Shown here: piece by piece, positions 17,612 to 26,290 of the stretch | How positions within the stretch are numbered: the stretch's first letter is position 1 | Layout of the letters: each line of letters begins with the position of its first letter | Assembly (NCBI RefSeq): GCF_036174265.1 | Contig: NZ_CP108055.1 | Span: forward strand, 8,060,001-8,124,000 | Direction of reading: 5' to 3' | Source of the DNA: Streptomyces sp. NBC_00285 | GTDB lineage: Bacteria; Actinomycetota; Actinomycetes; Streptomycetales; Streptomycetaceae | DNA length: 64,000 bases | Notes under the pieces: model-generated | The model's input: only the letters and a program-made list of their open reading frames with translations | What the model was told of the DNA's origin: nothing | Database searches by the model: none | Translations under genes and position numbers: made by a program

Positions 17612-19155
17612 CCGGGCGAGCGCGTCTGCGCCACCTCCGTGGCCTGCGGCTGCCCACGCGCGCGATGCGCACCCGGCTGCTGCTCTTCGTCAGCGTCACG
17701 CTCGTCGTCGTGTGCGCGGCGATGGCCCTGACCACGGCGCTCTTCCAGCGCGCCTATCTGATGGGCGACCTGGACGACCGGGTCACCAACGCCGCCGAGC
17801 GCAGCCTGGGCGGTGCCTCGGTCCACCCGGAGCCGGCCGGGGACCTGGCCTTCCTCCACGAGAGAGGACACCCGGCCGGCATGGTCGCCGCCCGGCTCGA
17901 CGGCGACGGGAACATTCTCTCCGCGGCCGTCGTGAACCAGGACGCGACGACGCGGGATCTCAGTGCGGCCCAGCGCACCGCACTGACCGGCCTTCGCGCC
18001 GACGGCTCGCAGCACACCCGGAGCGTCCCCGGACTCGGCACCTACCGGGTCACCGTCCTGGAGAGCGACGGAGTCCGGGTCCTGACCGGGCTGCCCATGG
18101 GCGACGTACAGAACATGATCAGCCGGCTGGTCGTGGTCGAGGCGGCCGTCGCCGGCATAGGTGTCGCCGTCGCCGGCTGCGTCTGTGCCGTGGTCATACG
18201 ACGGCAACTGCGCCCCCTCGGCCGGGTCGCCGCCACCGCCGCCGAGGTCTCCCGGGCCCCGCTCGGCCACGGCGAGATCACCGGTCTGACCCGGGTGCCC
18301 GCACGGGACACCGACCCGGACAGCGAGGCCGGCCAGGTCGGCGCCGCGCTCAACCACCTGCTCGACCACGTGGAGTCCTCCCTCACCGAACGGCAGCGCA
18401 GCGAGGAGCAGATGAGGCGCAGCGAGGAACGCATGCGGCGGTTCCTGGCCGACGCCAGCCATGAACTCCGTACGCCGCTCGCCTCGATCGCCGGATACGC
18501 CGAGCTGATGAACCGCGGGACCGACCGCATCGAGCCGGTGCTGGCCTGGCGGCGGGTCTCGGCGGAGTCGGCACGTATGACGGGCCTGGTGGAGGACCTG
18601 CTGCTGCTCGCCCGCCTCGACGAGGGCCGCCCCCTGCACTCCGGCGAGGTGGACCTGGCGGGACTGGTCGCGGAAGCGGTGTGGGACGCGCGGGCGTCAG
18701 GCGGCGGCCACGACTGGCAGCTCGAACTGAGTCTGGAATCACCGGCGTTGGTGAACGGCGACGAGACCCGGCTGCACCAGGTGGTGGCCAACCTGCTGGC
18801 CAACGCGCGGATGCACACACCGGCCGGTACGAGGGTGGTGGCGTCGGTGGAGTCCACGGACGCACACTGCGTGATCCGCGTCCGCGACGACGGCCCGGGC
18901 ATCCCGCCGAGCCTCCTGCCGACCGTCTTCGAACGCTTCACGCGAGCGGACACCTCCCGCTCCCGTGCCGACGCCAAGTCCGGGGGATCCGGGCTGGGGT
19001 TGGCCATCGCGGCGGCGATCACGGGGGCACACGGGGGCCGCATCCGGGTGGAGAGCGTCCCCGGCCGCACGGAGTTCACGATCGAACTTCCGGCGGTCAC
19101 GGATTCCGGGGCGGAGGAACGAGCGGCTTCCGGGAAGCCGGCGGCGGTGGTGTGA
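17608..19155 (+). CDS. Sensor histidine kinase
   Basis: 515 residues. A first membrane segment (about 27-47), an extracytoplasmic sensor region of about 120 residues without recognised domain, a second membrane segment (about 172-195) followed by HAMP, a short coiled segment (SLTERQRSEEQMRRSEERMR), the DHp helix with phospho-His285 (FLADASHELRTPLASIAGY), and an ATPase domain with N box (NLLANARMHT), DDGPGIP, and GSGLGLAIAAAI. The pair is an envelope-sensing two-component system; ligand and targets are not evident. The stop codon lies in a 20-bp tandem duplication. Confidence 0.92.
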   Translation: MTGRARLRHLRGLRLPTRAMRTRLLLFVSVTLVVVCAAMALTTALFQRAYLMGDLDDRVTNAAERSLGGASVHPEPAGDLAFLHERGHPAGMVAARLDGDGNILSAAVVNQDATTRDLSAAQRTALTGLRADGSQHTRSVPGLGTYRVTVLESDGVRVLTGLPMGDVQNMISRLVVVEAAVAGIGVAVAGCVCAVVIRRQLRPLGRVAATAAEVSRAPLGHGEITGLTRVPARDTDPDSEAGQVGAALNHLLDHVESSLTERQRSEEQMRRSEERMRRFLADASHELRTPLASIAGYAELMNRGTDRIEPVLAWRRVSAESARMTGLVEDLLLLARLDEGRPLHSGEVDLAGLVAEAVWDARASGGGHDWQLELSLESPALVNGDETRLHQVVANLLANARMHTPAGTRVVASVESTDAHCVIRVRDDGPGIPPSLLPTVFERFTRADTSRSRADAKSGGSGLGLAIAAAITGAHGGRIRVESVPGRTEFTIELPAVTDSGAEERAASGKPAAVV

Positions 19156-19182
19156 CGGCCCTGGCGGTGGTGTGACGGCCCG
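19143..19182 (+). repeat. 20-bp tandem duplication over kinase stop codon
   Basis: GGCGGTGGTGTGACGGCCCT (19143-19162) is followed by a copy differing only in the last base (19163-19182). The first copy encodes the final Val-Val and TGA of the kinase gene. Confidence 0.9.
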
Positions 19183-19243
19183 GGCGGAGGCGGCAGGCGT
19201 TTACAAGTGGGCCGCATGCCGCTACCTTCCGCAGAAGGTGGAG

Positions 19244-19257
19244 TGGGAGCGCTCCCA
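19244..19257. promoter_or_regulatory. CebR box upstream of LPMO gene
   Basis: TGGGAGCGCTCCCA is an exact match to the 14-bp palindromic operator of CebR, the LacI-family repressor that releases DNA on binding cello-oligosaccharides and controls cellulose-use genes in streptomycetes. It lies 151 bases before the LPMO start codon. Confidence 0.9.
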
Positions 19258-19300
19258 TTCGGACGGACCGGAACCCGCCCGCATGCAGCTCCCACTCCAC

Positions 19301-19369
19301 CGCAACCCCACACCGCGAACCCCGCACCTCGAACCCCGCATCCGCACCCCCACACCCTGAACCCCACAC
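19301..19369 (+). repeat. 14-nt C/A-rich tandem repeat in LPMO leader
   Basis: Five adjoining units of the type CGCGAACCCCGCAC and CTCGAACCCCGCAT (13, then four of 14 bases) fill the leader between the CebR box and the LPMO start. The plus strand is very poor in G here, so the leader RNA should be unstructured. Function is unknown. Confidence 0.75.
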
Positions 19370-19407
19370 CCGCACGGCCCGTACCTCAAGGAACGGACTG
19401 GACTGTC

Positions 19408-20472
19408 ATGATCCTGACAAAGTTACCGAGGGTGTCACGCACCAGAGCCCTCCTCCTGGTCCTCGTCTCCCTGCTCGCCACCATCCCCGCCCTCGGCCTG
19501 GTCGTCACGGCGGGCGGCAAGGCCGAGGCGCACGGCACCCCCATGAAGCCCGCGAGCCGCACCTTCCTGTGCTGGCAGGACGGGCTGACCAGCACCGGTG
19601 AGATCAAGCCGGTCAACCCCGCCTGCAAGAACGCGCAGGCGGTCAGCGGCACCACGCCCTTCTACAACTGGTTCTCCGTGCTCCGCTCGGACGGCGCCGG
19701 ACGTACCCGCGGCTTCGTGCCGGACGGCCAGCTGTGCAGCGGCGGCAACACCAACTTCACCGGCTTCAACGCGGCCCGCAACGACTGGCCGCTCACGCAC
19801 CTCACCTCGGGCAAGACCGTCGACTTCTCCTACAACGCCTGGGCCGCGCACCCGGGTTGGTTCTACGTCTACGTCACCAAGGACGGCTTCGACCCGACCA
19901 AGACCCTCACCTGGGACGACATGGAGGCCCAGCCCTTCCTGAGCGCCGACCACCCGCCGCTCAACGGCAGTCCGGGCACGGTCGAGGCCAACTACTCCTG
20001 GACCGGGCAGCTTCCGGCCAACAAGTCCGGCCGCCACATCATCTACATGGTCTGGCAGCGCTCGGACAGCGCGGAGACGTTCTACTCCTGCTCCGACGTC
20101 GTCTTCGACGGCGGCAACGGCGAGGTCACCGGCATCCATGATCCGGGCAACCCCACCGACCCGGTCCCCGGCACCTGCACCGCCACCCGTAAGACCACGG
20201 GCAGTTGGAGCGGCGGCTACCAGTCCGAGGTCACCGTCACCAACTCCGGCAACGTCCCGATGCTGGGCTGGATGGTCAACTGGACCCTGCCGACCGGACA
20301 GAAGGTCGACAGTCTCTGGAACGGCAACGCCACCTATACGGGCCAGGACGTGATGGTCCACAACGCCGACTGGAACGGCTCGCTCAGTCCGGGACAGAGC
20401 TCGACGTTCGGCTACGTCGTCACCGGCTCCGGCGGGGACACGGCAACGACCCTTCCCTGTCGGGTCGGCTGA
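19408..20472 (+). CDS. AA10 lytic polysaccharide monooxygenase with CBM2
   Basis: 354 residues, secreted. A signal peptide ends AEA at residue 41, so the mature protein begins with His42 (HGTPMKPASRTFLCW), the N-terminal copper ligand of the histidine brace. The second His is in NAWAAHPGWFYVYV. The catalytic domain spans about 42-245, ending SCSDVVFDGGNGEVTGI. After a short linker, a CBM2 (about 257-354, GTCTATRKTTGSWSGGYQSEV...LPCRVG) binds crystalline cellulose or chitin. The sequence is close to the S. coelicolor CelS2 type, which oxidises cellulose; the CebR box supports that. The nearest purine-rich site, AAGGAA, is 14 bases from the ATG. Confidence 0.92.
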   Translation: MILTKLPRVSRTRALLLVLVSLLATIPALGLVVTAGGKAEAHGTPMKPASRTFLCWQDGLTSTGEIKPVNPACKNAQAVSGTTPFYNWFSVLRSDGAGRTRGFVPDGQLCSGGNTNFTGFNAARNDWPLTHLTSGKTVDFSYNAWAAHPGWFYVYVTKDGFDPTKTLTWDDMEAQPFLSADHPPLNGSPGTVEANYSWTGQLPANKSGRHIIYMVWQRSDSAETFYSCSDVVFDGGNGEVTGIHDPGNPTDPVPGTCTATRKTTGSWSGGYQSEVTVTNSGNVPMLGWMVNWTLPTGQKVDSLWNGNATYTGQDVMVHNADWNGSLSPGQSSTFGYVVTGSGGDTATTLPCRVG

Positions 20473-20508
20473 GCCACCGTCAGCACCTGCAGGAACCCTT
20501 AGCTCAGG

Positions 20509-20543
20509 GCGGACCCGGTGGGGCTGTGTGCCACCGGGTCCGC
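20509..20543 (+). terminator. Terminator after LPMO gene
   Basis: A perfect 13-bp stem (GCGGACCCGGTGG with CCACCGGGTCCGC) and a 9-base loop, 37 bases past the stop. Confidence 0.88.
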
Positions 20544-20611
20544 GAGCCGCGTCGGCACAGGGGGGGATGGCCGACGCGGATGGTGCATGGCTTGTGACGA
20601 CCCGATACGCG

Positions 20612-20625
20612 CGACAACGTTGTCG
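20612..20625. promoter_or_regulatory. LacI-type operator before first GH92 gene
   Basis: CGACAACGTTGTCG, a perfect 14-bp palindrome with a central CG as in LacI-family operators, about 200 bases before the GH92 ATG. The same core GACAACGTTGTC occurs at 37554 and, with one mismatch, at 58577. The remainder of the 354-base gap (20473-20826) holds the LPMO terminator and no further gene. Confidence 0.75.
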
Positions 20626-20826
20626 AGTGGTCTGTGCCTGACTCTACCGCTCCAACGGACAACGAGGTCAATCCCGTTGGAGGAACCGCCGGGACCGGTC
20701 GGGTGACCGGCTTGCGCGCCCTCCGGCCGCCCGCCCCCTTCCGTGATACGCGTGGCGCACGTTACTGTCCCCGCGGCTTGTGCGACCTGTGGTGCGCGAC
20801 CCGTCCGAAGGAGGAGGGGCCGCATC

Positions 20827-23800
20827 ATGCGTTTCCGTCCTACGTCCCTGCTGCTGGCCGCCGTTCTGGCGCTCACCGGCGCCACCCCTGCGCTCGCGGC
20901 CACCCCGGAGCCGCCCGGCCTCGTCCGTGATCCGACCGCCTACGTCGACCCGCTCATCGGCACGAAGAACGGCGGAAACGTCTTCCCGGGTGCCGTCGCA
21001 CCCTTCGGCATGTTCTCCTTCAGCCCCGAGAACACCCGTGGCGACGCCACCCGCACGGCGGCTCCCGGCGGCTACCTGTACGACGCCACACGCATCCGCG
21101 GCTTCAGCCTCACACACATGTCCGGCACGGGCTGCGCGGGCGGCAGCGGTGACATCCCGCTCCTCCCGTTCGCCGGAGAGGTCACCTCGTCCCCGGCGAG
21201 CGACACCAAGGACGCGGTGTACGCGGCCGACTTCAGCCACACCGACGAGACGGCGGAACCCGGCCACTACAGGGTGGGCCTCGCCTCCGGCGTCACCGCC
21301 GACCTCACCGCCACCGCCCGTACCGGCTCGGCCCGCTTCACCTACCCGGCCGACAAGCCCGCCTCACTGCTGTTCCGCACCGCCAACTCCGAGGTGGGAT
21401 CGACCGGTTCGACGGTCGAGATCGACCCGGCGACCCGCACGGTCTCCGGTTCCGTCACCTCCGGAAACTTCTGCGGATATCTCGACCCCGAGGGTCAACG
21501 CGCCTACTACACCCTCCACTTCACCGCCCACTTCGACCGCCCCTTCGCGGCTACCGGCACCTGGCAGGACGACAGGCTCACCCCCGGCTCGCTGGAGGCG
21601 TCCGGCGGCACGGGCGGGTTCACGCAGGGCGGGCGGCCCGTCGCGGGCAAGGGAGCGGGCGGATACGTCCGGTTCGCCCCCGGCACCGAACAGGTCGGCG
21701 TGAAGATCGGGATCTCGTACGTCGGTCGAGCGGGCGCCGAGGCCAACCTGGCCGCGGAGAACCCGCCCCTGCGCTCCTTCGACTCCGTGCGCGACGCGGC
21801 CCTGGGTGCCTGGCGTGACCGGCTGCGCGGGATCCGGGTCGGCGGCGGCACCGACGACGAGCGCACCACCTTCTACACCGCGCTCTACCACGCCCTCCTC
21901 CACCCCAACGTCATCAGCGACACCGACGGCGGATACCGGGGCGCCGACGACCAGGTGCACCGCGTCGCCCCCGGCCACCGCGCCCAGTACGGCACCTTCT
22001 CCGGCTGGGACGTCTACCGCGGACAGGTGCAGCTGCTCACTCTGCTCGACCCGCGCACCGGCTCGGACGTCGCCCAGTCCCTGTACGAACTGGCCCGGCA
22101 GAACGGCGGCGTCTGGGACCGCTGGCTGCACGGCGCGAGTGGCACCCACGTCATGAACGGCGATCCCTCACCCATCGCCCTGGCCGGCATCCACGCCTTC
22201 GGCGGCACGGACTTCGACCTGCACGGTGCACTGGACTCGCTCGTCCGGGCCGCCACCGTCCCGACGCCACAGGACCTGTCGCCCGCCGGAAAGCCGGTGC
22301 TCTCCGCCGGCCAACGCCCCTCCCTCGACAAGTACCTGAAGCTGCACTACATGCCCTCCGTCTCCCATGCCTGGGGCGGCGCAGCCGAGACCCTGGAGAT
22401 GTCCGGCGCCGACTTCGCACTGTCCCGACTGGCCCGCGCGGCCGGGGAGAAGGACACGGCGGCCGCCTTCGCCACGAGGTCCCAGTGGTGGCAGAACAGC
22501 TTCGACATCGCCGCCGACCCGGGCGGCGGCTACATCGCCGACCGCAAGGTGGACGGCAGTTGGGTCACCGGCTTCACCCCGGCCACCGGCAGCGGATTCG
22601 TCGAGGGTACGGCGGCCCAGTACACCTGGATGGTCCAGCACGATCCGGCCGGCCTGTTCGCCGCGATGGGCGGCCGCGGCAAGGCCCTTGAGCGCCTCGA
22701 CGCGTTCTTCCACGACGAGAACGGCGACTGGTCCTTCACCGGCGGCGGCGGTGAGAAGTCCGAGCTGGACAACGAGCCGTCCATCAACGTGCCCTACCTG
22801 TACGCCTATGCGGGCGCCCCCTACAGAACGCAGGGGACCGTGCGTGCCGCCATGCGACAGCTCTGGTCGACCCGGCCGGAGGGAATCCCCGGCAACGACG
22901 ACCTCGGTGCGATGTCCGCCTGGTACGTCTTCTCGGCGCTCGGGATGTACCCCCAGGTGCCGTCCCGCTCCGAACTGGTCCTCGCCTCACCGCTGTTCCC
23001 GCGCATCGAGATCGACCGGCCCGGCGGCAACGACATCTCCGTCCGTGCGGAGGGCGCGGCCGCCGACTCGCCGTACATCCACGCGATGCAGGTCAACGGC
23101 CGCACGAACCACCGCCCTTGGCTCCCGGCGTCCTTCGTCCGGGACGGCGGCCGACTGGACTACGCCCTGTCCGCCGCGCCCGCCCCGGCCTGGGGAGCGG
23201 AGTCGGCCCCGCCGTCCTTCCGCGAGGGCGAGCAGTCGTACCTGGTCGGCGTCGGTCCGGCCACGGCGACGATCGCACCGGGAGGCAGCACGAAGGTCGG
23301 CGTCCGTGCCCTCCGGCTGCACGGCGACGACACGAGCCCCGAGGTCCGCTTCCGCGTCGGCACACCCGACGGCATCACGGCGACCCCGGCCGAGGGCACC
23401 GTGGTCGACGGGTCGCAGGAGATCACCCTCAAGGCCGCCGAGGGAACGCAACAGGGCTTCTACGACGTCACGGTCGCCGTCACCTCGGAGGGCACCATGT
23501 ACGAGCAGCCCGTGTCCCTCACGGTCGCCGCACCCGGCAGCCTCCTCGCCGCCTACGACAACACCGGGATCTCGGACGACTCCGGCGACCATGCCGAGGC
23601 CGACTACGACGGCGGTGGCTGGAGTTACTCCCGGCAGGCGCTGAGGGCCGCGGGCCTCACGCCGGGCGCGCAGAGCACGGTGAACGGCCTGGCCTTCACC
23701 TGGCCGGACTCGCCGAGCGGGCGGCCCGACAACGCCACGGCGACCGGCCGGACCATCCAACTGGACTCCCCGGTGGGACGGTTGTCCTTCATCGGCAGCG

Positions 23801-24096
23801 CTGTCAACGGCAACCAGCAGGCAGAGGCCACCGTCACCTACACGGACGGCAGTACGGGAACGGTCCAACTGGCCTTCACCGACTGGACCGTCGGCGGCGG
23901 TGGCGGCACCGTCCAGTACGGCAACGAGACCGTGGCCCGCGCCGCGTACCGAAACGTGGCGGGCGCGGGCCGGGACCCGGTGGCGACGTACGTCTTCGCC
24001 ACGAAGCCGTTCACCGCGCCGGAGGGCAAGAGCATCGCGAGTGTGGGACTGCCGCGGAACACGGACCTGCACGTGTTCACCCTGGCGACCGGGTGA
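20827..24096 (+). CDS. GH92 alpha-mannosidase, secreted
   Basis: 1089 residues. Sec signal peptide (residues 1-24, ending TPALA). The GH92 catalytic region runs roughly 35-780, with YVDPLIGTKNGGNVFPGA, HMSGTGCAGGSGDIP, SGWDVYRGQVQ, the proposed general acid Glu in FVEGTAAQYTWM, and base region GNDDLGAMSAWYVFSALGMYP. GH92 enzymes are calcium-dependent exo-alpha-mannosidases acting on high-mannose N-glycans and yeast mannan. A NEW3-like beta-sandwich (about 800-905) and a C-terminal carbohydrate-binding-like domain follow. AAGGAGGAGGGG precedes the ATG. Its 3' end overlaps the opposite-strand esterase by 20 bases. The LacI-type operator upstream links it to the mannosidase locus at 56-58 kb. 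Confidence 0.93.
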   Translation: MRFRPTSLLLAAVLALTGATPALAATPEPPGLVRDPTAYVDPLIGTKNGGNVFPGAVAPFGMFSFSPENTRGDATRTAAPGGYLYDATRIRGFSLTHMSGTGCAGGSGDIPLLPFAGEVTSSPASDTKDAVYAADFSHTDETAEPGHYRVGLASGVTADLTATARTGSARFTYPADKPASLLFRTANSEVGSTGSTVEIDPATRTVSGSVTSGNFCGYLDPEGQRAYYTLHFTAHFDRPFAATGTWQDDRLTPGSLEASGGTGGFTQGGRPVAGKGAGGYVRFAPGTEQVGVKIGISYVGRAGAEANLAAENPPLRSFDSVRDAALGAWRDRLRGIRVGGGTDDERTTFYTALYHALLHPNVISDTDGGYRGADDQVHRVAPGHRAQYGTFSGWDVYRGQVQLLTLLDPRTGSDVAQSLYELARQNGGVWDRWLHGASGTHVMNGDPSPIALAGIHAFGGTDFDLHGALDSLVRAATVPTPQDLSPAGKPVLSAGQRPSLDKYLKLHYMPSVSHAWGGAAETLEMSGADFALSRLARAAGEKDTAAAFATRSQWWQNSFDIAADPGGGYIADRKVDGSWVTGFTPATGSGFVEGTAAQYTWMVQHDPAGLFAAMGGRGKALERLDAFFHDENGDWSFTGGGGEKSELDNEPSINVPYLYAYAGAPYRTQGTVRAAMRQLWSTRPEGIPGNDDLGAMSAWYVFSALGMYPQVPSRSELVLASPLFPRIEIDRPGGNDISVRAEGAAADSPYIHAMQVNGRTNHRPWLPASFVRDGGRLDYALSAAPAPAWGAESAPPSFREGEQSYLVGVGPATATIAPGGSTKVGVRALRLHGDDTSPEVRFRVGTPDGITATPAEGTVVDGSQEITLKAAEGTQQGFYDVTVAVTSEGTMYEQPVSLTVAAPGSLLAAYDNTGISDDSGDHAEADYDGGGWSYSRQALRAAGLTPGAQSTVNGLAFTWPDSPSGRPDNATATGRTIQLDSPVGRLSFIGSAVNGNQQAEATVTYTDGSTGTVQLAFTDWTVGGGGGTVQYGNETVARAAYRNVAGAGRDPVATYVFATKPFTAPEGKSIASVGLPRNTDLHVFTLATG

Positions 24097-25081
24097 CCTC
24101 CAACACCCCTGCCAGCCAGTCGAGTTGACGGCGGACCTGCACCGCGTCGCCGCCCTCGTGGCCGTTGTACGGATAGGCGTGGATCTCCTTGCGGGGGTCC
24201 ACGCCGGCCAGTTCCCCGTAGCGGTTGAAGGCCGCGTACGCCCCGCTCGGCGGGCACACCGTGTCGCGCAGGCCCACCCCGAAGTGGGCGGGAGCGACAG
24301 CGCGCCGGGCGAAGGAGACGCCCTCCACGTAGGAGAGCGTGCGGTACGCGGCCTCCTCCGCGCCCCGGTGCACGGTGAGGTATGCGGTGATCTCGCCGTA
24401 GGGGCTCGCGTCGGTGAGGTCCAGGGCGCGCCGGATGCCGCACAGGAAGGGTGCGGTGACCAGGACCGCCGCCAGGTCGGGCACCAGTCCCGCGACGGCC
24501 AGCGCGAGCCCGCCGCCCTGACTGTTGCCGACTGCCGCGACGCGTTCCCCGTCCACACCGGGCAGGGCCCGCACGGCGGCCACCGCGCGTACCGCGTCCG
24601 TGATCAGGCGGCGGTAGTGGTAGTCGCGCCGGTCGAGCAGTCCGCGTGCCGCGGGGCCCGGTCCGCCGGGTGCCGAGGCGTGGGGGTCGGGGGTCGCGCC
24701 GCCGTTGCCGTACTGGTCGCCCTGGCCGCGGTTGTCCATCAGCAGATGCGCGTAACCGGCGTTCACCCAGGTCAGCCGCTCGTGCGGCAGGCCGCGGCCG
24801 CGACCGTACCCCGCGTACTCGACGACCGCGGGCAGTGGCTCGCGCACCCCGGCGGGTCTGCTGTACCAGGCGCGCACCGAATCGGCGGCGAAGCCCCGGA
24901 AGGTGACATCCCAGGTCTGTGTCAGCCGTAGGCCGCTCTCCACCGGGCGCACCGACGCCAACGGGTCGCCCTGCGCCGCCTCTTTCAGGGTGTCACGCCA
25001 GAACTCGTCGAAATCCGGGGGTTCTTGGACATCGGGGCGGTACCGCTCCAGCTCCCTCGGCGGCAGATCGAACGCAGGCAC
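24077..25081 (-). CDS. Acetylxylan esterase / cephalosporin-C deacetylase family
   Basis: 334 residues, alpha/beta-hydrolase of the AXE1 (CE7-like) family. Landmarks are the N-terminal FDLPPRELERYRPDVQEPPDFDEFW, the oxyanion region VVEYAGYGRGRGLP, MDNRGQGDQ, the nucleophile Ser in AVGNSQGGGLAL, acid Asp in GLRDTVCPPSG and His in PYNGHEGGD. It removes acetyl groups from xylan oligosaccharides, probably inside the cell since no signal peptide is present. GTG 25081 is chosen for the conserved N-terminus, with GCGAGG 6 bases upstream. It diverges from the ABC transporter operon, with which it should share regulation. Confidence 0.9.
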   Translation of the reverse strand: MPAFDLPPRELERYRPDVQEPPDFDEFWRDTLKEAAQGDPLASVRPVESGLRLTQTWDVTFRGFAADSVRAWYSRPAGVREPLPAVVEYAGYGRGRGLPHERLTWVNAGYAHLLMDNRGQGDQYGNGGATPDPHASAPGGPGPAARGLLDRRDYHYRRLITDAVRAVAAVRALPGVDGERVAAVGNSQGGGLALAVAGLVPDLAAVLVTAPFLCGIRRALDLTDASPYGEITAYLTVHRGAEEAAYRTLSYVEGVSFARRAVAPAHFGVGLRDTVCPPSGAYAAFNRYGELAGVDPRKEIHAYPYNGHEGGDAVQVRRQLDWLAGVLEVTRSPG

Positions 25082-25211
25082 AGGACACCTCGCATGAGTC
25101 GGTCCAAGTAATGAAACTTGCGGAGGAGCCGGGGGTCGGTCTCCCTGTTCTACCCCGCTCGTGCAGGCTCCCATACCTCGCCCTCGCCCCAGAGATCTCA
25201 CGCGTGACCCA

Positions 25212-25276
25212 TTGACAGCGCTTTCTGGATGCCCCTAAGTTGCCGCGAAGTTACCGGTAAGAGCTCGAAAGTTTCG
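25212..25276 (+). promoter_or_regulatory. Promoter and operator block for sugar ABC/GH42 operon
   Basis: TTGACA (25212-25217), 17 bases, then CTAAGT (25235-25240) form a good -35/-10 pair. Just downstream lie two palindromes: TTACCGGTAA (25251-25260) and CGAAAGTTTCG (25266-25276). The latter has the CGAAANTTTCG form of actinobacterial xylan-regulator sites (LacI/ROK-type BxlR/XylR class). Repression by a xylo-oligosaccharide-sensing protein is inferred; no such regulator gene is adjacent. Confidence 0.6.
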
Positions 25277-25306
25277 GTTCCGTGCCTCCGTCTGAGAGGA
25301 CCGAGC

Positions 25307-26290
25307 ATGAGCACGTCCGTCAAGTCGGCCTCTCCACCACCCGGCATCGAGGACCCACCGAGAGCGGCCGGCCGTCGCCCCGTGCAGCGCGGCGGCCTGC
25401 GGCGAGCCCTGCGCCGCGACTGGCAGCTGTACTCCCTCGCCGTCCTGCCGCTGCTGTTCTTCCTGGTCTTCCGCTATCTGCCGATGATCGGCAACGTGAT
25501 CGCCTTCCGGCGCTTCCAGCCCGGCGGTTCGATGTTCGGCGAGGACTGGGTGGGCCTGCGCTATGTGCGCATGTTCCTGAGCGACCCGACGTTCTGGCAG
25601 GTGTTCCGCAACACCCTGTGGCTCGGCGGGCTCACACTCGTGTTCTGCTTCCCGATCCCGATCGTCCTCGCGCTCCTGCTCAACGAGGTGCGCCGGCGCT
25701 CCCTCAAGCGGTTCGTGCAGTCGGTGTCGTACCTCCCGCACTTCCTGTCGATCGTCATCGTCGCGGGCCTCACCCTGCAGATACTCGCCACCGACGGCCC
25801 GGTCAACCACGCCCTCGGCCTGCTCGGCCACGACCAGATCCGCTTCATCCAGGAACCCGACTGGTTCCGCACGATCTACGTCGGCTCGGAGATCTGGCAG
25901 ACCGCGGGCTGGGGCACGATCCTCTACCTTGCCGCGCTCACCACCATCGACGAGGACCTGTACGAGGCCGCGCGCATCGACGGCGCGGGCCGACTGCGGC
26001 AGATCTGGCACGTCACCCTGCCCGGCATCCGCCCCACCATGATCACGCTGCTGGTCCTCAACGTCGGGACCTTCATGGCCGTCGGCTTCGAGAAGGTCCT
26101 GCTGCTGTACAACCCCCTGACCTACCCGACCGCCGACGTGATCTCGACATATGTGTACCGGGCGGGTGTCGAGTCCAACAGCTTCAGTTACGCCGCCGCC
26201 ATCGGACTGTTCGAGGCGGTCATCGGCCTCTTCCTGATCACGACCGCCAACACTCTGTCGCGCCGCACAGTGGGGACCAGCCTGTGGTGA
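25307..26290 (+). CDS. Sugar ABC transporter permease (LplB type)
   Basis: 327 residues with six predicted membrane helices after a disordered, basic N-terminal 45 residues. The cytoplasmic EAA loop reads DLYEAARIDGAGRLRQIWHVTLPGI, the contact point for the ATPase. The sequence is of the LplB/YtcP class that goes with large binding proteins and YesL-like partners and imports oligosaccharides. AGAGGA precedes the ATG by 7 bases. It begins an operon of permease, permease, binding protein, YesL-like protein and GH42. No ATPase gene is present. Confidence 0.9.
   Translation: MSTSVKSASPPPGIEDPPRAAGRRPVQRGGLRRALRRDWQLYSLAVLPLLFFLVFRYLPMIGNVIAFRRFQPGGSMFGEDWVGLRYVRMFLSDPTFWQVFRNTLWLGGLTLVFCFPIPIVLALLLNEVRRRSLKRFVQSVSYLPHFLSIVIVAGLTLQILATDGPVNHALGLLGHDQIRFIQEPDWFRTIYVGSEIWQTAGWGTILYLAALTTIDEDLYEAARIDGAGRLRQIWHVTLPGIRPTMITLLVLNVGTFMAVGFEKVLLLYNPLTYPTADVISTYVYRAGVESNSFSYAAAIGLFEAVIGLFLITTANTLSRRTVGTSLW

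Noticed and set aside
19207..19407. In-frame N-terminal extension of the LPMO
   Set aside because: It would translate the CebR box and leader repeats and place 67 residues before the signal peptide, destroying export.
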